A stretch of DNA of 8,962 nt from an uncultured Lachnospira sp. GTDB taxonomy: Bacteria; Bacillota; Clostridia; Lachnospirales; Lachnospiraceae. The notes beneath the pieces are model-generated. The model saw only the letters and a program-made list of their open reading frames with translations, ran no database searches and was not told where the DNA came from. The translations under genes were made by a program, and so were the position numbers. The stretch lies in NCBI GenBank assembly GCA_934358235.1, contig CAKRKK010000092.1, forward strand, positions 1 to 8,962. Direction: 5' to 3'. This document shows positions 1 to 7,164 of this stretch, piece after piece. Position 1 is the first letter of the stretch. Each line of letters starts with the position of its first letter.

Positions 1-523
1 CCTGTTCAAACAGCTTCTTATGTTCGCCCTTTCTTCCCCTTACAACAGGTGCCAATATCTGTATCTTTGTTCTTTCCGGGAGCTCAAGTATTGTATCAAC
101 CATCTGATCTACCGTCTGCTTATTGATAACCTTGCCACACCTTGGACAATGTGGTGTACCTATTCTGGCATACAATAATCTGAAATAATCATATATTTCA
201 GTAACTGTTCCAACTGTTGAACGTGGGTTTCTATTCGTTGATTTCTGGTCTATGGATATAGCTGGTGACAATCCTTCTATACTCTCTACTGCCGGCTTTT
301 CCATCTGTCCTAAAAACTGTCTGGCATATGAGGATAAAGATTCCATATATCTTCTTTGTCCTTCTGCATATATAGTATCAAACGCCAGACTGGACTTACC
401 TGAGCCTGATAAACCTGTAAGCACAACCAGGCTGTCTCTTGGTATATCTACATCAATATTCTTTAAATTGTGCTCACTTGCACCTCTTATTCTTATATAA
501 TTCTTATAATCGCCTTTTTTCAT
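1..523 (-). CDS. uvrA: UvrABC excinuclease subunit A (UvrA), N-terminal part, cut by the left window edge
   Basis: This is the ATPase that forms the damage-scanning complex with UvrB in nucleotide excision repair. I translated the minus strand from the ATG at 523-521. It gives 174 residues, beginning [20 protein letters not shown], and stays open to the window edge. Seen: Walker A GLSGSGKS at about residues 37-44, followed by the UvrA hallmark stretch [28 protein letters not shown] (quoted in parts: [19 protein letters not shown], then YARQFLGQM), then [35 protein letters not shown] and a CPRCG motif near residues 126-130. This order is that of the first ABC half of UvrA. The start is supported by GGAG at 534-531, seven bases upstream. 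Family members are usually about 940 residues, so roughly four fifths is missing. The 112-base gap behind uvrB holds no hairpin terminator or LexA box, so it is probably cotranscribed with uvrB. Confidence 0.97.
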   Translation of the reverse strand, partial: MKKGDYKNYIRIRGASEHNLKNIDVDIPRDSLVVLTGLSGSGKSSLAFDTIYAEGQRRYMESLSSYARQFLGQMEKPAVESIEGLSPAISIDQKSTNRNPRSTVGTVTEIYDYFRLLYARIGTPHCPRCGKVINKQTVDQMVDTILELPERTKIQILAPVVRGRKGEHKKLFEQ

Positions 524-635
524 ACTTCTACTCCGTTATCTTTCACAAAATCTTATTGTTCATAATGCATATCTATCTTCGTTATCACAAATACTATCAG
601 ACAAAGGCTATTAAATAAATTGTTCTTATATATTA

Positions 636-2636
636 TTAGCTGCCTGACTTCTTTTCTTCATAAATATACTTATTAATCTCTATCATCTTGTCACGAAGCA
701 TAGCTGCCTGCTCGAAATCAAGCTCTGCTGCCGCCTTCCTCATATTCTTCTCAATCTGCTTCTTAACCTTTTCAAGCTCCTTTATGCTCATAGATTCATA
801 ATCCACATCAAGTCTTCCACCTGAATTATCTGCTTCTGCAGCCTTTGATATACTTATAAGATCTCTTACCGCTTTCTTAATAGTCTGCGGTGTTATGCCA
901 TGCTCTTCGTTATACTTCTGTTGCAGCTTTCTACGCCTTTCTGTCTCAGATATAGCCTTCTCCATAGACTCTGTTACAGAATCAGCATACATAATAACAT
1001 GTCCTTCTGCATTTCTTGCCGCTCGTCCTATTGTCTGTATAAGCGAGGTTTCCGTTCTTAAAAAGCCCTCTTTATCAGCATCCAGAATAGCAACAAGACT
1101 TATCTCCGGAATATCAAGTCCCTCTCTAAGAAGATTAATGCCTACAAGTACATCAAATCCGTCAAGTCTCATATCTCTTATAATCTTCTGACGTTCAAGC
1201 GTATCTATATCCGCATGAAGATACTTGACTCTTATGCCTACCTCCTTAAGATAATCTGTCAGGTCCTCTGCCATCCGCTTAGTAAGCGTTGTTACAAGCA
1301 CCTTATTCTTCTTCTCAACCTCTTTATTAATCTCACTTATAAGGTCATCTATCTGGCCTTCTATTGGCTTTACAACAATCTCCGGATCAAGAAGTCCGGT
1401 AGGTCTTATAATCTGTTCAGCCCTCATAAGCTCATGCTCTTCCTCATATCTGCTAGGTGTTGCTGACACGAAAAGCATCTGTGATATCTTGCTTTCAAAC
1501 TCCTGGAAGTTAAGCGGTCTGTTATCCTTAGCAGATGGAAGCCTGAAGCCATAATCAACAAGTGTAGTCTTTCTTGCCTGATCTCCTGCATACATTCCTC
1601 TTATCTGTGGAATAGTTATATGTGATTCATCAACTATAATCATAAAATCCTCTGGAAAATAATCCATCAGTGTATATGGAGGACATCCTGCCGGAAGACC
1701 TGCCAGATGTCTTGAATAATTCTCAATTCCTGAACAGAAGCCAGTTTCCTGCATCATTTCTATATCAAAGTTGGTCCTCTCTTCTATTCTTTGTGCCTCT
1801 AGCAGCTTATCCTCGCTCTTAAAATACTTAATTCTCTCTGCAAGCTCTTCCTTTATATTCACAATTGCCTTTTCCATCTTCTCTTTCTCAACTACATAAT
1901 GAGAATTAGGAAAAATGGCAACATGATCAAGATTACACTTTACCTCTCCTGTAAGGGAATCTATCTCACTTATCCTGTCTATCTCGTCACCGAAGAACTC
2001 CACTCTTACCGCATCTCCACTTGATGCCGATGGATATATCTCAACAACATCTCCTCTAACTCTGAAGGTTCCCCTCTTAAAGTCCTGGTCATTACGCACA
2101 TACTGTATGTCGATAAGCTTTCTTAACATCTCATCTCTGTCCTTTTCCATACCCGGACGAAGTGATATAACCATATTCATATAGTCAATAGGTGCACCCA
2201 GACCATAAATACACGAAACAGAGGCTACTATAATAACATCCTTTCTCTCTGAAAGTGCTGCTGTTGCCGAATGTCTTAACTTATCTATTTCATCATTAAT
2301 TGAGGAATCCTTAGCTATATAGGTATCACTCTGCGGAACATATGCCTCCGGCTGATAATAATCATAATAAGAGACAAAATACTCTACAGCATTCTCTGGA
2401 AAAAACTCTTTCATCTCTGAATACAACTGCGCTGCCAATGTTTTATTATGACTGATAATAAGCGTTGGCTTCTGTACATGCTGTATAATATTCGCCATCG
2501 TAAACGTCTTGCCTGAGCCTGTCACGCCTACTAAAGTTTCAAACTGATTACCTTTGTTAAAACCATCTACAAGCTCTGCTATCGCCTGTGGCTGATCACC
2601 TGTTGGCTCATAGGGTGCATGTAACTTAAACTCCAT
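636..2636 (-). CDS. uvrB: UvrABC excinuclease subunit B (UvrB), complete
   Basis: UvrB is the cytoplasmic helicase-like subunit that verifies DNA damage handed over by UvrA and recruits UvrC for incision. The 666-residue product has the normal family length. Seen in order: Walker A GVTGSGKT (37-44); the aromatic beta-hairpin [19 protein letters not shown] (about 89-107) that inserts between DNA strands; SCIYGLG (141-147); the DESH box (336-339); SATP (391-394); the C-terminal helicase motifs [11 protein letters not shown] (501-511) and QTIGRAARN (534-542); and a C-terminal UVR motif (about 615-655, with [13 protein letters not shown]) that contacts UvrC. The ATG at 2636 follows GGGAG at 2650-2646 with a nine-base spacer. 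The gene has its own candidate promoter and a LexA box in the 153-base gap behind the S41 protease gene, so SOS induction is expected. No frameshift or missing motif is seen. Confidence 0.99.
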   Translation of the reverse strand: MEFKLHAPYEPTGDQPQAIAELVDGFNKGNQFETLVGVTGSGKTFTMANIIQHVQKPTLIISHNKTLAAQLYSEMKEFFPENAVEYFVSYYDYYQPEAYVPQSDTYIAKDSSINDEIDKLRHSATAALSERKDVIIVASVSCIYGLGAPIDYMNMVISLRPGMEKDRDEMLRKLIDIQYVRNDQDFKRGTFRVRGDVVEIYPSASSGDAVRVEFFGDEIDRISEIDSLTGEVKCNLDHVAIFPNSHYVVEKEKMEKAIVNIKEELAERIKYFKSEDKLLEAQRIEERTNFDIEMMQETGFCSGIENYSRHLAGLPAGCPPYTLMDYFPEDFMIIVDESHITIPQIRGMYAGDQARKTTLVDYGFRLPSAKDNRPLNFQEFESKISQMLFVSATPSRYEEEHELMRAEQIIRPTGLLDPEIVVKPIEGQIDDLISEINKEVEKKNKVLVTTLTKRMAEDLTDYLKEVGIRVKYLHADIDTLERQKIIRDMRLDGFDVLVGINLLREGLDIPEISLVAILDADKEGFLRTETSLIQTIGRAARNAEGHVIMYADSVTESMEKAISETERRRKLQQKYNEEHGITPQTIKKAVRDLISISKAAEADNSGGRLDVDYESMSIKELEKVKKQIEKNMRKAAAELDFEQAAMLRDKMIEINKYIYEEKKSGS

Positions 2637-2707
2637 AAATGTATTCTCCCTTCCGGTATAAATAAAAAGACAAAATCAATATCTTTATAGTATGCACTTA
2701 TATGCTA

Positions 2708-2736
2708 ATTCTACTACAAAGAATTGACTTTGTCTA
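2708..2736 (-). promoter_or_regulatory. Candidate vegetative promoter for uvrB
   Basis: On the minus strand, TAGACA (2736-2731) and TAGAAT (2713-2708) are separated by exactly 17 bases. Each matches its sigma-A consensus hexamer (TTGACA, TATAAT) at five of six positions. Transcription would begin near 2701, giving a leader of about 65 bases before the uvrB ATG. The perfect LexA box ends ten bases upstream of the -35 hexamer. The assignment rests on hexamer match and spacing only. Confidence 0.5.
2716..2733. repeat. Perfect 6-bp inverted repeat within the uvrB promoter spacer
   Basis: The minus strand reads ACAAAG-TCAATT-CTTTGT, a perfect six-base dyad with a six-base centre. It lies almost entirely between the candidate -35 and -10 hexamers of uvrB. 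No T-run follows on either strand, so it is not an intrinsic terminator. It could be a second operator or chance in AT-rich DNA. Confidence 0.4.
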
Positions 2737-2742
2737 TCTAAG

Positions 2743-2760
2743 TCAGAACATTTGTTCTGA
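2743..2760. promoter_or_regulatory. LexA (SOS) operator upstream of uvrB
   Basis: The minus strand reads TCAGAACAAATGTTCTGA, an 18-base dyad with eight perfect base pairs around a two-base centre. Its core, GAAC-AAAT-GTTC at 2757-2746, fits the Gram-positive LexA/DinR consensus (CGAACRNRYGTTYC) at every position except the flanking C and the penultimate Y-C context. It lies between the S41 protease gene and uvrB, just upstream of a candidate promoter. In many Firmicutes uvrB is a LexA-regulated SOS gene, so both position and sequence support the call. Confidence 0.88.
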
Positions 2761-2780
2761 TTTAACATTTATTCTGATTC
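2747..2780. repeat. 17-bp tandem repeat carrying one perfect and one degenerate LexA box
   Basis: Two adjacent 17-base units, 2747-2763 (plus strand AACATTTGTTCTGATTT) and 2764-2780 (AACATTTATTCTGATTC), are identical at 15 of 17 positions. The first unit includes most of the perfect LexA box. The second preserves its frame as TAAC-ATTT-ATTC (2763-2774), two changes from GAAC-N4-GTTC. The array starts ten bases after the stop codon of the upstream protease gene. The arrangement suggests duplication of an operator followed by decay of one copy, or a weak second site. Confidence 0.75.
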
Positions 2781-2789
2781 ATTATTGTA

Positions 2790-4070
2790 TTAATTTATCT
2801 TAGCTCTTATATTGTCAAGTGCTGCCTTTAGCTGTGCATCTTCTCCAGATGCTGCATCATACTCCACCGTTTCGTCTGGTGTTACACCTTTTCCATGTAT
2901 ATCCTGACCTTTAGGTGTAAAATACTTTGCTGTTGTTAGCTTTATTGCACTGCCATCTGTCAATGGTTTTACCGTCTGCACAATGCCTTTTCCATATGTC
3001 TGTGTTCCTATAATCGTTCCTTTTTCATAGTCCTGTATTGCACCTGCAAATATTTCAGCAGCACTGGCGCTGTTGCCATTGACAAGTACAGCAAGAGGCA
3101 TATCCAGCTCCTGATTATCATTACCGCTGTACTCTCTCCTGTTACCAGCTTTATCCTCTGTATACACAATAAGTCCTTCCGGAAGTATATACTTAAGCAT
3201 ACTTACAACACTAGTAAGAAGACCTCCAGGATTATTTCTTATATCCACTACAATACCCTTAACACCCTGGCTCTTAAGGTCCTCAACCGCTGCCTCAAAC
3301 TGTCTGGCTGTAACATCCTCAAACTGTGCAATACGAATATATCCCACATAGTCCTCTGTCATAGCATAGCTTACTGTCTGTATTTCGACCTCATCTCTTA
3401 TAACAGTATATTCTATTGTCTGTGCATCTCTTACAACCTTAAGTGTAACAGAAGTACCTTTTTCCCCCTTAACAAGGGCTACTGCTGATGAAAGATCCTT
3501 ATCTGTAACATCTGTACCATCTACCTGTACTATTCTGTCACCAGTTCTAAGCCCCGCCTTATATCCTGCTCCGGTTTCATACACATCTACAAGAATAATT
3601 CCACCTTCATCACTTAGCTGGCATACTGCTCCTATTCCATAGAACTTGCCATTAGTGCTTTCCATAAGTCTTTTATACTCATCTGCAGTATAATATACAG
3701 TATATTTATCGCCATATGAGCTGAGGTATGCCTTGTATATACTATCCTTTGCCTTTTGCTCATCCACATCCTCAAAGTAGAAGTAATCCATTACTGAATC
3801 CATTGCATTCAGCTTTGCTTCAACCTCACTTCCTATTCCACTTCCATCAGTTACAGCATCTGACTGGATATAAACATCCCCATTTACTCCTATATGAATA
3901 TATCCTTTTCTGATACATACACTTGCAATACTGACAAACAACACAATCATTACAAGAAATGTCACTAACGCACCACGTATAATTCCAGCCCTTAAATATC
4001 GTTTATTACCATTATCCGCTACATATTTATCATCTGATATCTGCTGATTTCCAGCATTCTGTTCTTCCAT
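2790..4070 (-). CDS. S41 family C-terminal processing protease (CtpA/CtpB type), membrane-anchored, with PDZ domain
   Basis: This is a serine protease with a Ser-Lys dyad that cleaves exported proteins, often after PDZ recognition of a C-terminus. The 426-residue product has a short charged N-terminus, one transmembrane anchor at about residues 30-53 (GALVTFLVMIVLFVSIASVC) and the catalytic body outside the cell. A PDZ domain spans about 142-226, with AGYKAGLRTGDRIVQVDG. The S41 core carries GYIRIAQF, VVDIRNNPGG, NSASAAEIFAGAIQDY and YGKGIVQ. By the Ser-25-Lys-4-Gln spacing of the family, the catalytic residues are Ser336, Lys361 and Gln365. The ATG at 4070 is chosen because GGAGG lies five bases upstream; an in-frame GTG at 4082 would overlap that site. 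It sits 66 bases behind the M23 hydrolase gene with no terminator between. Related proteases turn over peptidoglycan hydrolases or process sporulation factors; either target is inference here. Confidence 0.95.
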   Translation of the reverse strand: MEEQNAGNQQISDDKYVADNGNKRYLRAGIIRGALVTFLVMIVLFVSIASVCIRKGYIHIGVNGDVYIQSDAVTDGSGIGSEVEAKLNAMDSVMDYFYFEDVDEQKAKDSIYKAYLSSYGDKYTVYYTADEYKRLMESTNGKFYGIGAVCQLSDEGGIILVDVYETGAGYKAGLRTGDRIVQVDGTDVTDKDLSSAVALVKGEKGTSVTLKVVRDAQTIEYTVIRDEVEIQTVSYAMTEDYVGYIRIAQFEDVTARQFEAAVEDLKSQGVKGIVVDIRNNPGGLLTSVVSMLKYILPEGLIVYTEDKAGNRREYSGNDNQELDMPLAVLVNGNSASAAEIFAGAIQDYEKGTIIGTQTYGKGIVQTVKPLTDGSAIKLTTAKYFTPKGQDIHGKGVTPDETVEYDAASGEDAQLKAALDNIRAKIN

Positions 4071-4136
4071 ATATACCTCCACTAAAGCACAGTTATCTGT
4101 ATACTTATTGTTAAACAGCCCTTAATACAGGCTTTA

Positions 4137-5387
4137 TTACTTGCTAAGATAATTCCATGGATTAACTACACTTCCATTAAGTCTTACATCAAAATGAAGG
4201 TGAACTCCATCAGAATTACCTGTTGTTCCCATAAGTGCTATCTTCTGTCCTTTAGTAACATACTCACCAACTCCTACCAGAAGTGATGATGCATGCAGAT
4301 ATCTTGTATATAATCCATTGCCATGATATATCATAATATAATTTCCTGCTGATGAGCTGAACTGCGATATTACCACCTTGCCATCTGCTGCTGCATATAT
4401 AGGATCTCCTGAAACACCTCTGTTAACCGCACCTATATCGATGCCCTGATGAGGTGAGGTTCTGCCATCCATATCACCATAAGGAGAAGTGATTCTTGTC
4501 GAAACTGTCGGCCACTTGAATGCACCACCGTCATACTTTGTGCTTTGGCCGCTGCTATTATTACCACTACTATTACTGCTGTTACTGTTGTTATTACTGA
4601 TAGTATTTTTTCTAGCTTCCTCTTCTGCTTTTATCTGCGCTTCTATACTGGCAATATATGCATCCTGTGCCTTCATATCAGCCTCTATCTTTTTCTGATA
4701 ATCCTGCTGTTGCTGTGCATTCTTCTTAAGTGCAGCCATTTCTGCTTTTTTGGTTGATTCAAGCAGTTCTAAGGAAGACTTCTTATCCTGAAGTTCCCCC
4801 TGCTTTGTAACAAGAGTTTCTCTATCCTGTTCCAGCTTAATTCTGGCATCAGTTATAAAGTTTACTGTCTCGTTGAACTTTTCCAGCATCTTCCTGTCAT
4901 ACTCAGATATTTTGGTTATATACTCTGCCTTATTAAGCATATCTCCCATACTTTCTGAATTTAATAGTAATGCAAAATATGTCTCATCATTATGTTCATA
5001 CATATATTGTATTCTCAGCTTCATAGCATCATATTGTTCGTCAACATTCTGCTCTGCCTCAACAAGCTTTTCTTCAGTATCAGTTATTTCTATTTCTATC
5101 TGTTCAATCTGACCATTAACCTCATCCAGTGAACTGTTTATTGAAGACATCTGTGAATCAAGCTGTGCCAGATATGCCTCAGTATCATTACTCTGGTTCT
5201 TAAGTTCATCCAACTTCTTCTGCGTTTTATCGTACTCGCTCTGAAGGTCGCTTTTTTTATTGTTTGCATCGTTCAGATTCTGTTTATTGTCACCATATAC
5301 AGCGTCTAATCTTATAAAACAAGCTGGAACAATTAAAGTCAGAAGCAGTATCATAGTAATAATTTTTTTAACTAATGCCTTCTTCAT
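4137..5387 (-). CDS. Secreted coiled-coil M23 (LytM) peptidoglycan endopeptidase, likely the FtsEX-activated hydrolase
   Basis: The 416-residue product probably cuts peptidoglycan cross-bridges outside the membrane. Seen: a signal peptide (KKALVKKIITMILLL core, likely signal peptidase I site near VYG/DN, residues 31-33); a long coiled coil at about 34-261, rich in E, K and Q; a Ser/Asn/Gly linker at 262-283; then an M23 domain with TSPYG, HQGID (His313, Asp317), YLH (His365) and HLHFD (His396, His398). These give the three zinc ligands and catalytic histidines, so it looks active, unlike the degenerate LytM domain of EnvC. The ATG at 5387 is chosen over an in-frame ATG 69 bases upstream because GGAGG (5398-5394) precedes it by six bases and a clean signal peptide follows. 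It lies directly behind ftsX. PcsB and CwlO, the FtsEX partners in streptococci and Bacillus, share the coiled-coil layout but have other catalytic domains. Partnership with FtsEX is inferred from architecture and position. Confidence 0.93.
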   Translation of the reverse strand: MKKALVKKIITMILLLTLIVPACFIRLDAVYGDNKQNLNDANNKKSDLQSEYDKTQKKLDELKNQSNDTEAYLAQLDSQMSSINSSLDEVNGQIEQIEIEITDTEEKLVEAEQNVDEQYDAMKLRIQYMYEHNDETYFALLLNSESMGDMLNKAEYITKISEYDRKMLEKFNETVNFITDARIKLEQDRETLVTKQGELQDKKSSLELLESTKKAEMAALKKNAQQQQDYQKKIEADMKAQDAYIASIEAQIKAEEEARKNTISNNNSNSSNSSGNNSSGQSTKYDGGAFKWPTVSTRITSPYGDMDGRTSPHQGIDIGAVNRGVSGDPIYAAADGKVVISQFSSSAGNYIMIYHGNGLYTRYLHASSLLVGVGEYVTKGQKIALMGTTGNSDGVHLHFDVRLNGSVVNPWNYLSK

Positions 5388-5411
5388 ACAACTCCTCCAT
5401 CCAGTCAGGAT

Positions 5412-5439
5412 AGAATAAACAAATGTAACTATTTGTAAA
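5412..5439 (-). promoter_or_regulatory. Weak candidate promoter with overlapping WalR-like repeat and inverted repeat, upstream of the M23 gene
   Basis: The minus strand has TTTACA (5439-5434), a 16-base spacer and TATTCT (5417-5412), which would give a leader of about 18 bases. On the plus strand the same bases contain TGTAAC (5424-5429) and TGTAAA (5434-5439), two copies of the WalR half-site TGTWAH. Their start-to-start distance is 10, whereas the published box has 11 (N5 spacer). A perfect six-base inverted repeat, ACAAAT-N6-ATTTGT (5419-5436), covers the same stretch. WalR controls hydrolase genes such as pcsB and cwlO, which makes the site suggestive, but the spacing is off by one and the -10 is poor. 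Confidence 0.25.
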
Positions 5440-5511
5440 ATAAGGACCTCTGCCAAAGATTAACCCCGCATCAGTCCTATATCTTATACTATCCTACACA
5501 ATATATACATA

Positions 5512-6420
5512 TTATACATTAGCATGCTTTCTTACAGCAAAGAAGCTTCCTAATATACCGATACCAATACCAAGAAGAATACCAACAGGAACAAGTATCC
5601 TGAAAACATCATTTACCGGCATAAATGCAAGTATATTCTGAAGTATTGAGAACTTGTTCATAACATAATTAATAACATTCTCATATATAAATCTAAGTAT
5701 TACAAGCGGTATTATAGAACCGATAACACCAATAGTTATACCCTCTACGAAGAATGGGGCATCCACGAACGCATCCGTTGCACCTATATACTTCATAATC
5801 GATATTTCCTCCTTACGGACTGTAATACCTATAACAATAGTATTCGTAATAAGGAATATTGATACTGCAAGAAGAATAACTATAATAGCTATAGCAACAT
5901 AGCTTACAAGTCTGGCTGCACTTGCAAGTCCGCTTGCTGTCGCCTCTGATCTGTTTACCTGTCTTATACCATCAAGATTCTCAAGATATGTAACAAGCGT
6001 TGCCTGACTTGCTGCATCATTCAGATATATCTCATAGGATGATGAATTGGCAAGTGGATTATCATCCTTAAAGCCCTCTGCGAGCTGTGGATAATCCTTA
6101 AAATACTCTGCCTTATAATTCTCCCATGCTTCATCTGCTGAAGTATAATGTATACGTGATACTTCATTTCTCTGTTTTATAGTATCACCTAATTTCTTAA
6201 TATCAGCATCCGAAAGTCCCTGGTCAAAGAATACAGTTACACATACCTCATTCTCAGCCTTGTGTATCATATACTGGAAATTAGTTACCAGCGAATAGAA
6301 TAATCCAAAAAGGAATATACATGCTGCTATTGTTGCTATTGACGCGAGTGAGAACAATCTATTACGATAGATGTTCTTTAATCCGTCTTTTATATGATAA
6401 AATAACGATCTAATCTTCAT
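5512..6420 (-). CDS. ftsX: Cell division protein FtsX (FtsEX membrane subunit)
   Basis: FtsX is the membrane part of the FtsEX complex, which does not transport a solute but relays ATP hydrolysis to a peptidoglycan hydrolase outside the cell. The 302-residue product has the expected topology: a cytoplasmic N-terminus (SLFYHIKDGLKNIYRNRLFS), TM1 at about 26-47, an extracellular domain at about 48-170, TM2 at about 172-200, TM3 at about 222-245 and TM4 at about 274-297 with a short cytoplasmic tail. The loop RKEEISIMKYIGATDAFVDAPFF (split: RKEEISIMKYIGATD, AFVDAPFF) after TM2 is the family signature. The ATG at 6420 overlaps the last 11 bases of ftsE, suggesting translational coupling. An in-frame ATG at 6447 is less likely because it would add nine residues before the conserved start and has no ribosome binding site; GGGTGG precedes 6420 by eight bases. 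Confidence 0.96.
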   Translation of the reverse strand: MKIRSLFYHIKDGLKNIYRNRLFSLASIATIAACIFLFGLFYSLVTNFQYMIHKAENEVCVTVFFDQGLSDADIKKLGDTIKQRNEVSRIHYTSADEAWENYKAEYFKDYPQLAEGFKDDNPLANSSSYEIYLNDAASQATLVTYLENLDGIRQVNRSEATASGLASAARLVSYVAIAIIVILLAVSIFLITNTIVIGITVRKEEISIMKYIGATDAFVDAPFFVEGITIGVIGSIIPLVILRFIYENVINYVMNKFSILQNILAFMPVNDVFRILVPVGILLGIGIGILGSFFAVRKHANV

Positions 6421-7102
6421 AGAAATAACCACCCTTTTCCATATCACTTATAATCTTTCCCTGGCTCATAGTAATTGTTCTCTTCTTCATCTGCTGGACA
6501 ATCTCCATATTATGAGTTACTACAAGCACAGTAGTTCCCTGCCTGTTAACAGCGTCAAGAATCTTCATAATCTCATTAGAATTAGTTGGATCAAGATTAC
6601 CTGTCGGCTCATCACACAGCAATATCTTTGGCTTGTTAATAAGCGCTCTTGCTATGGCAACCCTCTGCTGCTCACCACCTGATAATTCATTAGGAAATGA
6701 CTTGTACTTATCAAGAAGATTAACCATAGACAACATCTTTAATACATTGCTTTTAATCTTCTTAGTAGGTGCTTCTACGACCTTCTGTGCAAATGCTATA
6801 TTCTCATATATATTTCTGTCTGGTAACAGACGGAAATCCTGGAATACAACGCCTATATCCCTTCTTAAATATGGTAATTTCTTTCTTGTCAGCTTATTAA
6901 GATACTTCTTATTAACATATATTTTTCCTGATGTAGGATCTAATTCCTTAAGAAGCAGCTTAATAAGAGTGGACTTACCGGAACCACTCTTACCTACTAT
7001 GAACACGAATTCGCCTTCCTGAATATGCAGATTTATCCCATTCAATGCAGGAACGTCTGATCCAGAAGCATACGTCTTCGTAACATCCTCCATAATTATC
7101 AT
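6410..7102 (-). CDS. ftsE: Cell division ATP-binding protein FtsE (FtsEX ATPase subunit)
   Basis: FtsE is the cytoplasmic ABC ATPase that drives FtsX. At 230 residues it has the normal family length. Seen: Walker A GKSGSGKST (37-45); a Q-loop and following segment VVFQDFRLLPDRNIYENIAF (85-104) that is characteristic of FtsE among ABC ATPases; the signature LSGGEQQRVAIARAL (140-154); Walker B ILLCDEPTGNLD (160-171); and the H-loop VVTHN with His197. The ATG at 7102 has GGAGG at 7117-7113, ten bases upstream; a second ATG four codons in (MEDV) is a weaker alternative because its spacing would be 19 bases. The gene starts 62 bases behind the CdaR-like regulator gene, with no terminator and no convincing promoter in that gap, so part of its transcription may come from further upstream. 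Confidence 0.98.
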   Translation of the reverse strand: MIIMEDVTKTYASGSDVPALNGINLHIQEGEFVFIVGKSGSGKSTLIKLLLKELDPTSGKIYVNKKYLNKLTRKKLPYLRRDIGVVFQDFRLLPDRNIYENIAFAQKVVEAPTKKIKSNVLKMLSMVNLLDKYKSFPNELSGGEQQRVAIARALINKPKILLCDEPTGNLDPTNSNEIMKILDAVNRQGTTVLVVTHNMEIVQQMKKRTITMSQGKIISDMEKGGYFYED

Positions 7103-7164
7103 TGTATATATTCCTCCAAACTGTACATATAACTAATTTTTCTTAATACGATATACCACATATA

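Noticed and set aside
524..635. Possible separate promoter or LexA box for uvrA in the uvrB-uvrA gap
   Set aside because: Only a GAAC half-site is present without a matching GTTC, and no convincing promoter pair or hairpin is seen.
4117..4133. Possible hairpin (AGCC/GGCT) between the M23 and S41 genes
   Set aside because: The stem is only four base pairs and no T-run follows, so it is not a credible terminator.
4489..4757. Leu-rich plus-strand open frames opposite the M23 gene
   Set aside because: They are antisense to the Ser/Asn-rich linker and coiled coil of the hydrolase. The repetitive codons create hydrophobic low-complexity shadows with no ribosome binding site.
5316..5330. Possible lipobox (VPAC) in the M23 signal peptide
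   Set aside because: Proline at the -2 position and phenylalanine after the cysteine fit lipoproteins poorly; a signal peptidase I site near VYG is more likely.
5388..5456. In-frame N-terminal extension of the M23 protein by 23 residues
   Set aside because: The extension lacks a ribosome binding site and would bury the signal peptide, whereas the ATG at 5387 has an ideal GGAGG six bases upstream.
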